In this document: in pieces, positions 19,188 to 27,722 of the stretch
Layout of the letters: every line of letters starts with the position of its first letter
Position numbering within the stretch: position 1 is the stretch's first letter
Source of the DNA: Arthrobacter sp. U41
GTDB lineage: Bacteria; Actinomycetota; Actinomycetes; Actinomycetales; Micrococcaceae
NCBI RefSeq assembly: GCF_001750145.1
Contig: NZ_CP015732.1
Span: forward strand, 2,666,001 to 2,730,000
Direction: 5' to 3'
Length of the DNA stretch: 64,000 nt
Translations under genes and position numbers: made by a program
The notes under the pieces: generated by a model
Told to the model about the DNA's origin: nothing
The model's input: only the letters and a program-made list of their open reading frames with translations
Databases searched by the model: none

Positions 19188-19265
19188 GTCCGGGGGCACT
19201 TTGCCGCCGTCCGGCGGCGAAATGGATGACGGCGCCCGGCGTTTCGTGTCAAAGTGCCCCCGGAC
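19188..19265. repeat. Intergenic hairpin element with 16-bp perfect arms
   Basis: GTCCGGGGGCACTTTG (19188-19203) is perfectly complementary to CAAAGTGCCCCCGGAC (19250-19265), with 46 nt between them that contain a second GC-rich hairpin (CCGCCGTCCGGCGG). It lies 88 nt downstream of the site-2 protease gene. There is no U-tract, but it would form a strong stem in RNA. The same arm occurs at 16486-16501, and the core GGGGGCACTTTGACAC recurs near 29991 and 30142. Confidence 0.75.
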
Positions 19266-19336
19266 GGCCCCGGGTGCGGCCGCCGTCCAGGCGCCCGCCG
19301 CAGCCCGGTTGCTTGGGACAGCCTGGCCGGGTTCTA

Positions 19337-19430
19337 GCCGCATTCAGCTGTTTATCAGCCATCAGCTTATTTTGGCTTATTTTTAGTAATCAGTTGAAAA
19401 TGATTGATTCAGCAAGATCAGCCGCTTAGG
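19337..19430 (+). promoter_or_regulatory. AT-rich promoter/operator region of the satD gene
   Basis: The second half of the 339-bp gap 19100-19438 changes sharply from GC-rich to AT-rich. It includes two CTTATTTT boxes (AGCTTATTTTGGCTTATTTTTAG) and an inverted AGCC/GGCT pair around the first, then TTGAAAATGATTGATTCAG. This is a good place for a promoter and for binding by the helix-turn-helix in SatD itself. The exact -35 and -10 cannot be fixed by eye. The first half of the gap holds only the hairpin element. Confidence 0.5.
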
Positions 19431-19438
19431 CTGGGGCT

Positions 19439-20206
19439 ATGTACGTGATGACCATCGACCAGCGCGGCAGCAGCGCCGACGTCGACCGTGTCCCGGAGCT
19501 CCTGGCCGAGCTCGCCGGGCTGTCCACCGCCGGGCGCTTCGAGCGTTCCGTGGGCGATGAAGTCCAGGGCGTTGTGGAGCGCCCGGACGAAGTCGTGGAG
19601 ATCGCCCTGCACGCCCTGCGCAGCGGCCGCTGGTACGTGGGAATCGGGGTGGGGGCGGTTGACCTCCCGCTGCCTGCCAGCCCGCGGGAAGGATCCGGGC
19701 CGGCCTTCGTGGCGGCCCGCGCCGCCGTCGAGAAGGCCAAATCAGCGTCCGCCCATGTGCCCATCGCGGTCGTCTCCGGCGGCCTGCGCAGGGGAGAGGC
19801 TGCGCCCTCGCCCGCGGGATCTGCCGGCGCCCGCGCCTGTGCCAACGCCGAGGCGGTGCTGCGCCTGATCGGACGGCTGGTCCAGGACCGGACAGCTGCC
19901 CAGTGGAAGGTCGTGGATGCCCTGCGCTCGGTGCAGCACGGGCACTCCGGCACCCACGGCACGCAGAAAGTCACCGCCCGGGAACTGGGAATCACGGAGC
20001 AATCGGTGAGCCGTGCGCTGCTGCGCTCCGGCTGGCAGGAAGAATGGGCCGCGAGGCCGGCGGCGGAAATGCTGCTGGACTTCGCCCACCGGACCATCAC
20101 CGGCAACGACGAGGCCGGCGGGCAGCCCACGGACCGTGCCCACGACCCGGCCCGGACGCTGCGCCCGGATTCCAGCACCAAGGACAGTACAGAAGGAGAC
20201 CGGTGA
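19439..20206 (+). CDS. SatD family protein with helix-turn-helix region
   Basis: A 255-residue protein resembling the SatD family: it opens with VMTIDQRGS, then FERSVGDEVQGVV around residue 40, and a VGIGVGAVDLPLP segment. The C-terminal half holds a probable helix-turn-helix, KVTARELGITEQSVSRALL (about residues 178-196). Family members are cytosolic and of unknown biochemical role; the name comes from the acid-stress sat operon of Streptococcus mutans. The HTH suggests it senses something with the N-terminal domain and autoregulates its AT-rich promoter. It overlaps the next membrane protein gene by 4 nt (GTGA). The family call is from pattern recognition only. Confidence 0.7.
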   Translation: MYVMTIDQRGSSADVDRVPELLAELAGLSTAGRFERSVGDEVQGVVERPDEVVEIALHALRSGRWYVGIGVGAVDLPLPASPREGSGPAFVAARAAVEKAKSASAHVPIAVVSGGLRRGEAAPSPAGSAGARACANAEAVLRLIGRLVQDRTAAQWKVVDALRSVQHGHSGTHGTQKVTARELGITEQSVSRALLRSGWQEEWAARPAAEMLLDFAHRTITGNDEAGGQPTDRAHDPARTLRPDSSTKDSTEGDR

Positions 20207-20688
20207 ACGCCCTTTGGATCACCCTGGCCCTGCTCACTGCAGGCTTCGCCGGATGGCCCGTAACGGCCCTGGTTTTCCGGCTCGCCCGGACCATTGACGA
20301 CCGGCAGGACGCCAGCGCCGGCGCCGCCGACCCGGCGAATGACCCCGCGGCGGACGTCACGGTTGACCCCTCGGCCACCGGCGCCCCCAACTCCGCCGCA
20401 GGCAACCCCACTCCGGCAGCAGGCCCCGCGGCCGCCTCGGTCAGCAGCGTGCGGATCCTGCGCGGCGGAGCGATCATCGGAGTGCTGGAACGCCTGGCGG
20501 TCTGCCTCGCGATCCTCGCCGGCGAACCGGTAGCCATCGCCTATGTGGTTGCGATCAAGGGCCTGGGCCGCTTTGCCGAACTGAAGGAGACCCCGGTCGC
20601 CGCGGAGCGTTTCATCATCGGCACCCTCACCTCCCTGCTGTGGGCTGCCGGAGTCGCCGTCCTGGCCAGGCTGCTCGTCCTCGGCTGA
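20203..20688 (+). CDS. Small membrane protein, SatD partner, function unknown
   Basis: A 161-residue protein starting at GTG 20203, overlapping the satD stop, with AAGGAGA about 5 nt upstream. It has an N-terminal transmembrane helix (about 3-25), a 45-residue Ala/Asp/Pro/Thr-rich loop, then two or three hydrophobic segments separated by a conserved-looking AIKGLGRFAELKE. An in-frame ATG/GTG further upstream lies inside satD and is not used. I do not recognise a function. The tight overlap says it works with SatD, possibly as the membrane component that SatD controls. Confidence 0.75.
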   Translation: MNALWITLALLTAGFAGWPVTALVFRLARTIDDRQDASAGAADPANDPAADVTVDPSATGAPNSAAGNPTPAAGPAAASVSSVRILRGGAIIGVLERLAVCLAILAGEPVAIAYVVAIKGLGRFAELKETPVAAERFIIGTLTSLLWAAGVAVLARLLVLG

Positions 20689-20746
20689 GACCGGCAGCCC
20701 GGGCGCCCGGATGGGTACCGGGCCACCGGGGCGATAGTGTATCCGT

Positions 20747-21040
20747 ATGACTGTTTTTGCTGTTGAGTACGTATACGACGCCGAATCCTCCGAAGCCCGC
20801 GACCTCGCCCGTCCGGCGCACCGCGAATGGACCGCAGGACTTGCCCAGGAGGGAACGCTGCTCGCCAGTGGCCCCTACGGTGACGGCGCCGGTGCGCTGC
20901 TGATTTTCAAGGCCGCCGACGAGCAGGCCCTGAACGAGGTCCTCAAGCAGGATCCCTTCGCCGCCGCCGGTGCCATCTCCGGTACCCGCACGACGGCCTG
21001 GGCTCCCCTGACCGGCCTCCTGGCCGGCCACGCCGCCTAG
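20747..21040 (+). CDS. YciI family protein
   Basis: A 97-residue protein of the YciI/YCII (dimeric ferredoxin-like barrel) family. The conserved His-containing segment [20 protein letters not shown] and the strand [18 protein letters not shown] followed by DPFAAAG are typical; YciI proteins have a His/Asp pair in the cleft, but most have no known reaction. It is monocistronic-looking: 58 nt after the SatD partner gene and 38 nt before ispG. A role in isoprenoid synthesis is not implied by the neighbourhood alone. Confidence 0.85.
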   Translation: MTVFAVEYVYDAESSEARDLARPAHREWTAGLAQEGTLLASGPYGDGAGALLIFKAADEQALNEVLKQDPFAAAGAISGTRTTAWAPLTGLLAGHAA

Positions 21041-21078
21041 CCGTCCCCCGCCAGACCACTTCGATACAAGGAGTCCAT

Positions 21079-22245
21079 GTGACCTCGGTCAGCCTGGGAA
21101 TGCCGTCAGCACCGCCACCCGTCCTCGCGCCCCGCCGCAAGACCCGCCAGATCAAGGTCGGTTCGGTCGGCGTCGGCTCCGATTCGCCGATCAGCGTGCA
21201 GTCGATGACCACCACCCCCACCACGGACATCAACGCCACCCTGCAGCAGATCGCCGAGCTCACCGCTTCCGGCTGCGACATTGTGCGCGTCGCCTGCCCG
21301 TCCGCGGACGACGCCGAGGCGCTGCCGATCATCGCCCGGAAGTCGCAGATCCCGGTGATCGCAGACATCCACTTCCAGCCCAAGTATGTTTTTGCCGCGA
21401 TCGAGGCAGGCTGCGCCGCGGTCCGGGTGAACCCCGGCAATATCCGCAAGTTCGATGACCAGGTCAAGGAAATCGCCCGCGCGGCGAAGGACCACGGCAC
21501 CTCGATCAGGATCGGCATCAACGCCGGATCGCTGGAGCCCGGAATCCTGAAGAAGTACGGCAAGGCCACCCCGGAAGCCCTCGTGGAGTCCGCCGTCTGG
21601 GAAGCGTCGCTGTTCGAGGAGCACGGCTTCAACGACTTCAAAATCTCGGTGAAGCACAACGACCCGGTCATCATGGTCGCTGCCTACGAGATGCTGGCCG
21701 AGCAGGGCGACTGGCCGCTGCACCTCGGCGTCACTGAGGCCGGACCCGCCTTCCAGGGCACCATTAAGTCGGCCACGGCTTTCGGCGCCCTGCTGTCCCG
21801 CGGCATCGGTGACACCATCCGCGTTTCCCTGTCGGCCCCGCCGGTGGAGGAAATCAAGGTCGGCAACCAGATCCTGCAGTCGCTCAACCTGCGCCCGCGC
21901 AAGCTCGAGATTGTCTCCTGCCCGTCCTGCGGCCGCGCCCAGGTGGACGTGTACACACTCGCCGAGCAGGTCACGGCGGGCCTGGAAGGCATGGAGATCC
22001 CGCTGCGCGTGGCCGTCATGGGCTGCGTCGTCAACGGACCGGGTGAAGCCCGCGAGGCAGACCTCGGCGTCGCCTCGGGCAACGGCAAGGGCCAGATTTT
22101 TGTGCGGGGTGAAGTCATCAAAACTGTCCCCGAGGACCAGATTGTTGAGACACTGATCGAAGAAGCCATGCGTATTGCTGAAGAGATGGGGGAGGCCGAT
22201 GGCGAAGATGCTGTCAAGGGTAGCCCCGTGGTTAGCGTCTCGTAA
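21079..22245 (+). CDS. ispG: 4-hydroxy-3-methylbut-2-enyl diphosphate synthase (flavodoxin/ferredoxin)
   Basis: A 388-residue enzyme (GcpE) converting MEcPP to HMBPP late in the MEP pathway. The N-terminal TIM barrel starts around [15 protein letters not shown] and includes [14 protein letters not shown]. The C-terminal domain holds the [4Fe-4S] ligands: two Cys in [11 protein letters not shown] and one in [15 protein letters not shown], with the conserved Glu nearby. The GTG start at 21079 follows AAGGAG by 5 nt. The next gene starts inside the last 47 nt. Together with dxr, two MEP-pathway enzymes lie within 6 kb. Confidence 0.96.
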   Translation: MTSVSLGMPSAPPPVLAPRRKTRQIKVGSVGVGSDSPISVQSMTTTPTTDINATLQQIAELTASGCDIVRVACPSADDAEALPIIARKSQIPVIADIHFQPKYVFAAIEAGCAAVRVNPGNIRKFDDQVKEIARAAKDHGTSIRIGINAGSLEPGILKKYGKATPEALVESAVWEASLFEEHGFNDFKISVKHNDPVIMVAAYEMLAEQGDWPLHLGVTEAGPAFQGTIKSATAFGALLSRGIGDTIRVSLSAPPVEEIKVGNQILQSLNLRPRKLEIVSCPSCGRAQVDVYTLAEQVTAGLEGMEIPLRVAVMGCVVNGPGEAREADLGVASGNGKGQIFVRGEVIKTVPEDQIVETLIEEAMRIAEEMGEADGEDAVKGSPVVSVS

Positions 22246-23095
22246 GGACGGCGCCGCTCCCGGCGTCGCAGTCCGGACCCTGGGCGGCTCGGACACCTCC
22301 CAGCTGGTTGATCTGGCGCGGCAGGACGCCGTCGCCAATGTCTTCATCCTGTCCCACCTGGCAACCACCGGTTCGGCGGCTCCCACCACCGGCGGGGCAA
22401 GCATCCTCGGCGTGTTCGACGGCGGCACCCTCCTGGGCGCCTGCTGGGCCGGCGCCAACCTGGTGCCGGTGCAGCTGGACCCGGAGCTGGCCGGCACGGT
22501 TGCCGAGTCCGCGCACCGCTCCGGGCGCCGGTACGCCTCGATCTTCGGCCCCGCCGACACCGTCCTGGCGCTGTATGCCGGGCTCGAACAGTTCGGGCAG
22601 ACGGCCCACGAGGTCCGCGGGGACCAGCCGCTGATGACGATTGCCGGACCGCCTGCCGTGCCGCCGAACCCCCAGCTGGGCTTTGGCCAGCTGGCGGACT
22701 TCGACCGGATCCTGCCGGCGTGCGCTGCCATGTTCGAAGAGGAAGTGGGCTATTCGCCCTTCCTGGGCGGCCGGGAATACTACAGCCGGCGGGTCAAGGG
22801 GCTGATCCGCCAGGGGCATTCCATGGTCCACCTGGACCCCGCCGGCGGGGTTGTGTTCAAGGCCGAGCTCGGTGCTGTCACGCCGGAGGTGACGCAGGTC
22901 CAGGGAGTCTGGATGAACCCGGAATTCCGTGGCCAGGGCCTCAGCGCCGGCTACATGGCCGCCGTCGTCAGCCTGGCCCAAACCCTGGCCCCGGTCACCA
23001 GCCTCTACGTCAACAGTTTCAACACCCGGGCACGTGCCACGTACGAGCGGGTGGGCTTCCGCCAGGTGGGGACTTTCGCCACTGTACTTTTTTAA
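22199..23095 (+). CDS. GNAT family acetyltransferase with N-terminal DUF4081 domain
   Basis: About 298 residues. The N-terminal half ([19 protein letters not shown], then [10 protein letters not shown]) is a DUF4081-type domain. The C-terminal half is a GNAT fold with the acetyl-CoA loop region [23 protein letters not shown] and the final [18 protein letters not shown] strand-helix. It sits directly after ispG, overlapping it by 47 nt, the position taken by Rv2867c in M. tuberculosis. The ATG at 22199 follows GGGGAGG; 22208 and 22175 are alternatives. The acetyl acceptor is unknown. Confidence 0.85.
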   Translation: MAKMLSRVAPWLASRKDGAAPGVAVRTLGGSDTSQLVDLARQDAVANVFILSHLATTGSAAPTTGGASILGVFDGGTLLGACWAGANLVPVQLDPELAGTVAESAHRSGRRYASIFGPADTVLALYAGLEQFGQTAHEVRGDQPLMTIAGPPAVPPNPQLGFGQLADFDRILPACAAMFEEEVGYSPFLGGREYYSRRVKGLIRQGHSMVHLDPAGGVVFKAELGAVTPEVTQVQGVWMNPEFRGQGLSAGYMAAVVSLAQTLAPVTSLYVNSFNTRARATYERVGFRQVGTFATVLF

Positions 23096-23166
23096 CTCCA
23101 GTGTTCTTCTGCCCCGGCGGTTTACCGGGCTCACAGATAAATATCTGGATGCAGACTCTTGTTTTA

Positions 23167-23398
23167 GTGCCCCGCGTCACATAGGTTCGAGCTAACCGTG
23201 TCGCATGGGCACGTGTTTCCACGGAGCAACAGCCGGGGATGCAGACGCCCTTGAGGGCAGCACAACGGAACTCACGGCCAGATCTTTGGCGGTGCTGGGG
23301 CCGCAGAGCCACGCCATGACAGGATGACCAGCCGGAAACGGCCAGGGGCTTCCGTCAGTTATGGCGTGGCTCTTCCGTGTTCAGGCTGACGGTAGATT
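23167..23398 (+). promoter_or_regulatory. Structured leader region of proS with competing inverted repeats
   Basis: The 379-bp gap before proS is rich in symmetry. GTGCCC (23167) to GGGCAC (23212) encloses a long imperfect hairpin. AGAGCCACGCCAT (23305-23317) pairs perfectly with ATGGCGTGGCTCT (23361-23373). CCGTCAG (23352-23358) can pair with CTGACGG (23386-23392); this second stem straddles the right arm of the first, so the two are mutually exclusive or form a pseudoknot. TAGATT (23393-23398) is a possible -10 element. It may be a leader or attenuator, or simply a terminator of the GNAT gene plus promoter. No known RNA family was recognised. Confidence 0.45.
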
Positions 23399-23474
23399 AG
23401 TACCTAGACGCGTGTGCCGGTCTCCCCGGTTGTATCGTTTTGCCCGCACCTTCCCAGAAACGGATAGATACCCA

Positions 23475-25286
23475 GTGGTCCTTCGACTTTCCAAGCTGTT
23501 CCTGCGCACTCTGCGTGAAGATCCCGCCGACGCCGAGGTGGCCAGCCACCGGCTCCTGGTCCGCGCCGGGTACATCCGCCGGGCCGCACCGGGGATCTAC
23601 ACCTGGCTTCCGCTGGGGCTGAGCGTGCTGCGCAAGGTGGAGGCGGTCATCCGCGAGGAGATGTCCGCCATCGGCGCCCAGGAAGTGCATTTCCCGGCCC
23701 TGCTGCCCAAGGAGCCCTACGAGGTCACCAACCGCTGGACCGAGTACGGCGAGGGCATCTTCCGGCTCAAGGACCGCAAAGGCAACGACTACCTGCTGGC
23801 GCCCACGCACGAGGAGATGTTCACCCTGCTGGTCAAGGACCTGTACTCCTCGTACAAGGACCTGCCGCTGAGCATCTACCAGATCCAGAACAAGTACCGC
23901 GACGAGGCCCGCCCCCGGGCCGGGCTGCTGCGCGGCCGCGAATTCATCATGAAGGACTCCTACTCCTTCGACGTCGACGACGCCGGCCTGGACGCCAGCT
24001 ACGCGGCGCACCGCGGCGCCTACCTGAAGATCTTCGAGCGCCTCGGCCTGGAGGTCATCCCGGTCGCGGCGACGGCGGGCGCCATGGGCGGCTCCAAGAG
24101 CGAGGAATTCCTGCACCCCACCGAGATCGGCGAGGACACCTTCGTCCGTTCCCCCGGCGGCTACGCAGCCAACGTCGAGGCCGTTACCACGGTGGTCCCG
24201 GCGGACATCGACTTCAGCCGCGCCCCCGCCGCCGAGGTCCGGGACACCCCGGACACCCCGACCATCGACACGCTGGTGGACGCCGCCAACGCCCTGGTGC
24301 CCCGCGCCGAGGCCGACGGCGGCGCCTGGACTGCCGCTGACACGCTCAAGAACGTCGTCCTCGCCGTCACCCTGCCGACCGGCGAACGCCAGATCGTGGT
24401 CATCGGCGTTCCGGGCGACCGCGGCGTGGACCTCAAGCGGGTGGAAGCGAACATCGGATCCTTCCTGCCGATCGCCGGCGAAATTATCCTCGAGGCCGCC
24501 AACGAGGAGGACCTCAAGAAGCAGCCCCTCATCGTCAAGGGCTACCTGGGCCCCGGCCTGTCCCCGGATGCGCCCCTGCTGGGCGCTGAGGGCGCCGCCA
24601 AGCTCCTCTACCTCGTGGATCCGCGCGTGGTCAGCGGTTCCGCCTGGGTCACCGGTGCGAACGAGGCCGGAAAGCACGTCTTCGGTCTGGTCGCCGGACG
24701 CGACTTTGGCTGGGACGGCGTCATCGAGTGCACCGAGGTGCGCGCCGGCGACGAGGCCCCCGACGGCTCCGGTCCGCTGGAAACCGCCCGCGGCATTGAG
24801 ATGGGCCACATCTTCCAGCTCGGACGCAAGTACGCCGAGGCCCTGGAGCTCAAGGTCCTGGACCAGAACGGCAAGCAGGTCGTGGTCACGATGGGTTCCT
24901 ACGGCGTCGGGGTCACGCGCGCCGTCGCCGCCCTGGCCGAATCCAACCACGACGACAAGGGCCTCATCTGGCCGCGCGCCGTCGCTCCGGCCGATGTCCA
25001 CGTGGTGGCCGTTGGCCGCGGCGAGGAGATCTTCGCCGCCGCGGAGAAGCTGGCCCTCGAGCTTGAGGCCGCCGGCCTCGAGGTGATCTACGATGACCGG
25101 CCCAAGGTGTCCCCGGGCGTGAAGTTCGGCGACGCCGAACTCGTCGGTGTGCCGACCATCCTCGCCGTCGGGCGCGGCCTGGTGGACGGGGTCGTCGAGA
25201 TCAAGGACCGCCGCAGCGGCAACGCCGAAAACATCGCCGTTGAGAAGGCTGTTGACTTTTGTGTCGCCGCCGTCCGCAACAACTAG
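23475..25286 (+). CDS. proS: Prolyl-tRNA synthetase, bacterial type with editing domain
   Basis: A 603-residue class II synthetase that charges tRNA-Pro. It opens with the usual [22 protein letters not shown], so GTG 23475 is used; a longer in-frame start at 23361 lies inside a leader hairpin and is rejected. Motif 2 is [22 protein letters not shown], and motif 3 is in the [16 protein letters not shown] region. Between motifs 2 and 3 lies the INS cis-editing domain (about residues 220-405), marking the bacterial type. The C-terminus has the anticodon-binding fold ([10 protein letters not shown]...GLEVIYDDR). Length is standard. A TSUP permease gene follows after 18 nt. Confidence 0.95.
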   Translation: MVLRLSKLFLRTLREDPADAEVASHRLLVRAGYIRRAAPGIYTWLPLGLSVLRKVEAVIREEMSAIGAQEVHFPALLPKEPYEVTNRWTEYGEGIFRLKDRKGNDYLLAPTHEEMFTLLVKDLYSSYKDLPLSIYQIQNKYRDEARPRAGLLRGREFIMKDSYSFDVDDAGLDASYAAHRGAYLKIFERLGLEVIPVAATAGAMGGSKSEEFLHPTEIGEDTFVRSPGGYAANVEAVTTVVPADIDFSRAPAAEVRDTPDTPTIDTLVDAANALVPRAEADGGAWTAADTLKNVVLAVTLPTGERQIVVIGVPGDRGVDLKRVEANIGSFLPIAGEIILEAANEEDLKKQPLIVKGYLGPGLSPDAPLLGAEGAAKLLYLVDPRVVSGSAWVTGANEAGKHVFGLVAGRDFGWDGVIECTEVRAGDEAPDGSGPLETARGIEMGHIFQLGRKYAEALELKVLDQNGKQVVVTMGSYGVGVTRAVAALAESNHDDKGLIWPRAVAPADVHVVAVGRGEEIFAAAEKLALELEAAGLEVIYDDRPKVSPGVKFGDAELVGVPTILAVGRGLVDGVVEIKDRRSGNAENIAVEKAVDFCVAAVRNN

Positions 25287-25304
25287 CGCACTGTCCCTGC
25301 AGGC

Positions 25305-26099
25305 GTGGTCTCCGGACTCGAGTCGATCGAGCTCAGTACCCTCATCCTGATTGTGGTCGCCGGCTTCGCCGCGGGCTGGGTCGACGCCGTCGTCGGAGGC
25401 GGGGGACTGATCCAGCTTCCGGCGATGCTGCTGGTGCCGGGCATCAGCCCGGTGCAGGCCCTGGCGACAAACAAGATGGGGTCGATTTTCGGCACCACCA
25501 CCAGTGCCGTCACGTATTACGGCCGGGTGCGGCCGGACCTGCGCACTGCGCTGCCCATGGCGGTGATCGCCATGGCAGGGAGCTTCGGCGGGGCGGTGCT
25601 CGCGGCGAACCTCCCGGCGAGCGTGTTCAAACCGATCATCGTGGTCGCGCTCGTCGCCGTCGCGCTGTTCACCGCCTTCCGCCCCAGCGTGGGGGAGCTG
25701 ACGAAACTGCGGCACAACGGCCACCGGCACTATGCGGTGGCGTGCCTGATCGGCGGCCTGATCGGCTTCTACGACGGCCTGATCGGCCCCGGCACCGGTT
25801 CCTTCCTGGTCATTGCGCTCGTCTCGGCCATGGGCTATGCCTTCCTGGAAGCCAGCGCCAAGGCGAAGATTGTGAACATGGCCACCAACGCCGGCGCCTT
25901 GCTGTTCTTTGTGCCGCACGGAGCCGTGCTGTGGGGTCTCGGGCTGGTCCTTGGCCTGGCGAACATGGCGGGCGGCTACCTCGGGGCCCGGACGGCCGTC
26001 AAGCAGGGGAACAAGTTCATCCGCATCGTGTTACTGGCGGTCGTCGGGGCGCTGATCATCAAGCTCGTCGCGGACATCTGGCAGGAGAGCTTCGCGTAG
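25305..26099 (+). CDS. TSUP (TauE/SafE) family sulfite/organosulfonate permease
   Basis: A 264-residue membrane protein with about eight transmembrane segments. It has the paired family motifs GWVDAVVGGGGLIQLPAML in the first half and GFYDGLIGPGTGSFLVIAL in the second, the inverted duplication typical of TSUP. Conserved ALATNKMGSIFGTTTSA also fits. Family members move sulfite, sulfonates, thiosulfate or similar anions; the substrate here is unknown. The GTG start at 25305 lies 18 nt after proS, so it may be read from the proS transcript. Confidence 0.9.
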   Translation: MVSGLESIELSTLILIVVAGFAAGWVDAVVGGGGLIQLPAMLLVPGISPVQALATNKMGSIFGTTTSAVTYYGRVRPDLRTALPMAVIAMAGSFGGAVLAANLPASVFKPIIVVALVAVALFTAFRPSVGELTKLRHNGHRHYAVACLIGGLIGFYDGLIGPGTGSFLVIALVSAMGYAFLEASAKAKIVNMATNAGALLFFVPHGAVLWGLGLVLGLANMAGGYLGARTAVKQGNKFIRIVLLAVVGALIIKLVADIWQESFA

Positions 26100-26196
26100 C
26101 AGCCGCGGCCGACCGGACCCCCGTCTGGAGGGACCCGTCTGAGGGACCCGTCCGGAGGGACTCCCCGGACGAAAGCCGCGGGCGTAGCATGCAGCT

Positions 26197-27624
26197 ATGT
26201 CAGCACCTGAAGAAGGCTACAGCGACGCCCTGGCGGCTGCGGCCCGGCACGCACGCCAGTGGCTGGAGAGCCAGCAAACACGGCACGTCGGCCCGCGCGT
26301 AACCGCGGCGGACCTCGCCGCGGACTTCGGCGGTCCGCTGCCCCGGGACGGAACGCCGGCGGCGGAGGTCGTGGACTACCTGGCAACGAAGGCCGAGCCC
26401 GGGCTGATGGCCATGCCCTCCGGGCGGTTCTTCGGCTGGGTCATCGGCGGCACCCTGCCGGCGGCGCTGGCCGCAGACTGGCTGGTCAGCGCCTGGGACC
26501 AGAACGCCGGGTTACGTTTCGCCACCCCGGCGACGGCGGCCATCGAGGAGGCCGCCGGCACATGGCTGCTTGAGCTGTTGGGGCTTCCCGAAGAGTCCGA
26601 CGTCGGCTTCGCCACCGGCGCCACGATGGCGAACTTCACCGGACTGGCCGCGGCGCGCTGGCGCCTGATGACCGACGCCGGCTGGGACCTCGACGTCGAC
26701 GGTCTCTTTGGTGCGCCCCGGATCCGCTGCTTCGTGGGCCGGGAACGGCACGACACGATCGACCTCGGCCTGCGGTACCTGGGGCTCGGCAGGCCCACGG
26801 TGGTCCCCGCGGACCGGCAGGGCCGGATCAACCCGTGGGAGCTGGACCGCGCCCTGGCCGGCGCCGTGGAACAGGCGTCAGCCGCCGGAGCCGGCCCGGC
26901 CCCGCTGCTGGTCTGCCTCCAGGCCGGTAACCTGCACTCCGGCGCCTTTGATCCCTTCCTGGAGGCCATCGCCATCGCCAAAGCACACGGCGCCTGGGTC
27001 CACGTGGACGGGGCGTTCGGGCTCTGGGCCGCCGCCGTGCCGGAGCTTGCCGCCCTGACCGCCGGCCTGCAGGGTGCCGATTCCTGGGGCACCGACGCGC
27101 ACAAGACCCTCAATGTGCCATACGACTGCGGGATCGTGGTGGTCCGGGATGCCCGGGCTCTGCGTTCGGCCATGGGCGTTCACACCAGCTACCTGATCCA
27201 GGACGCGGACGGCGCGGCGGACCCGTTCGAGACGGTTCCGGAGCTGTCCCGCCGGGCCCGCGGGGTGCCCGTCTGGGCCGCGCTGAAATCGCTGGGCCGG
27301 AATGGCGTCGAGGCCCAGGTCCGGGGGCTGGTGCTGTATGCCCGGCAACTGGCGGAGCAGCTGTCCGCGCTGGACGGCGTCGAGGTGCTCAACGACGTCG
27401 ACTACACCCAGGTCTCGCTGGCCTTCGGCGACGACGCCACGACCCGTGCGGTCACGGCCAGGATCATCGAGGACGGCCGGGTCTGGATGTCCGGATCGCG
27501 TTGGCGGGACCGGGACATCCTGCGGATTTCCGTAAGCAACTGGAGCACGGACGACGCCGACGTGGCAGTCGCCGTCGACGCCATCCGGGACGCCCTGGCG
27601 GCGGTCCGCGGGGGCCCGAACTAG
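26197..27624 (+). CDS. Pyridoxal-dependent (group II) amino acid decarboxylase-like enzyme
   Basis: A 475-residue fold-type I PLP enzyme. The PLP Lys is in TDAHKTLNVPYDCG (about Lys303), preceded by the VHVDGAFGLWAAA Asp that contacts the cofactor ring nitrogen and by GATMANFTGLAAAR, which binds the phosphate. The overall pattern fits aromatic-L-amino-acid/glutamate-type decarboxylases, but the N-terminal part differs enough that aldolase or another PLP activity is possible. The start ATG 26197 lies 97 nt after the TSUP gene; the gap has a short GGGACCCGTC direct repeat. The substrate cannot be told from sequence. Confidence 0.82.
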   Translation: MSAPEEGYSDALAAAARHARQWLESQQTRHVGPRVTAADLAADFGGPLPRDGTPAAEVVDYLATKAEPGLMAMPSGRFFGWVIGGTLPAALAADWLVSAWDQNAGLRFATPATAAIEEAAGTWLLELLGLPEESDVGFATGATMANFTGLAAARWRLMTDAGWDLDVDGLFGAPRIRCFVGRERHDTIDLGLRYLGLGRPTVVPADRQGRINPWELDRALAGAVEQASAAGAGPAPLLVCLQAGNLHSGAFDPFLEAIAIAKAHGAWVHVDGAFGLWAAAVPELAALTAGLQGADSWGTDAHKTLNVPYDCGIVVVRDARALRSAMGVHTSYLIQDADGAADPFETVPELSRRARGVPVWAALKSLGRNGVEAQVRGLVLYARQLAEQLSALDGVEVLNDVDYTQVSLAFGDDATTRAVTARIIEDGRVWMSGSRWRDRDILRISVSNWSTDDADVAVAVDAIRDALAAVRGGPN

Positions 27625-27722
27625 CCAGGGACTGAGGGTCAGCACTCCGTCGGCGCCAGAGTTAACCGGCGCCAGAACCAACCAGTGCCTCTGCCGGACC
27701 GGGGGCTGCGGGTCCGCCGCCG

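Noticed and set aside
23167..23212. tRNA-like or T-box element before proS
   Set aside because: GGTTCGA is present in the hairpin but there is no cloverleaf, CCA end or T-box consensus; only simple inverted repeats can be supported.
23361..23474. Earlier proS start
   Set aside because: It begins inside the right arm of a perfect 13-bp stem, has no ribosome-binding site, and adds residues not found in prolyl-tRNA synthetases.
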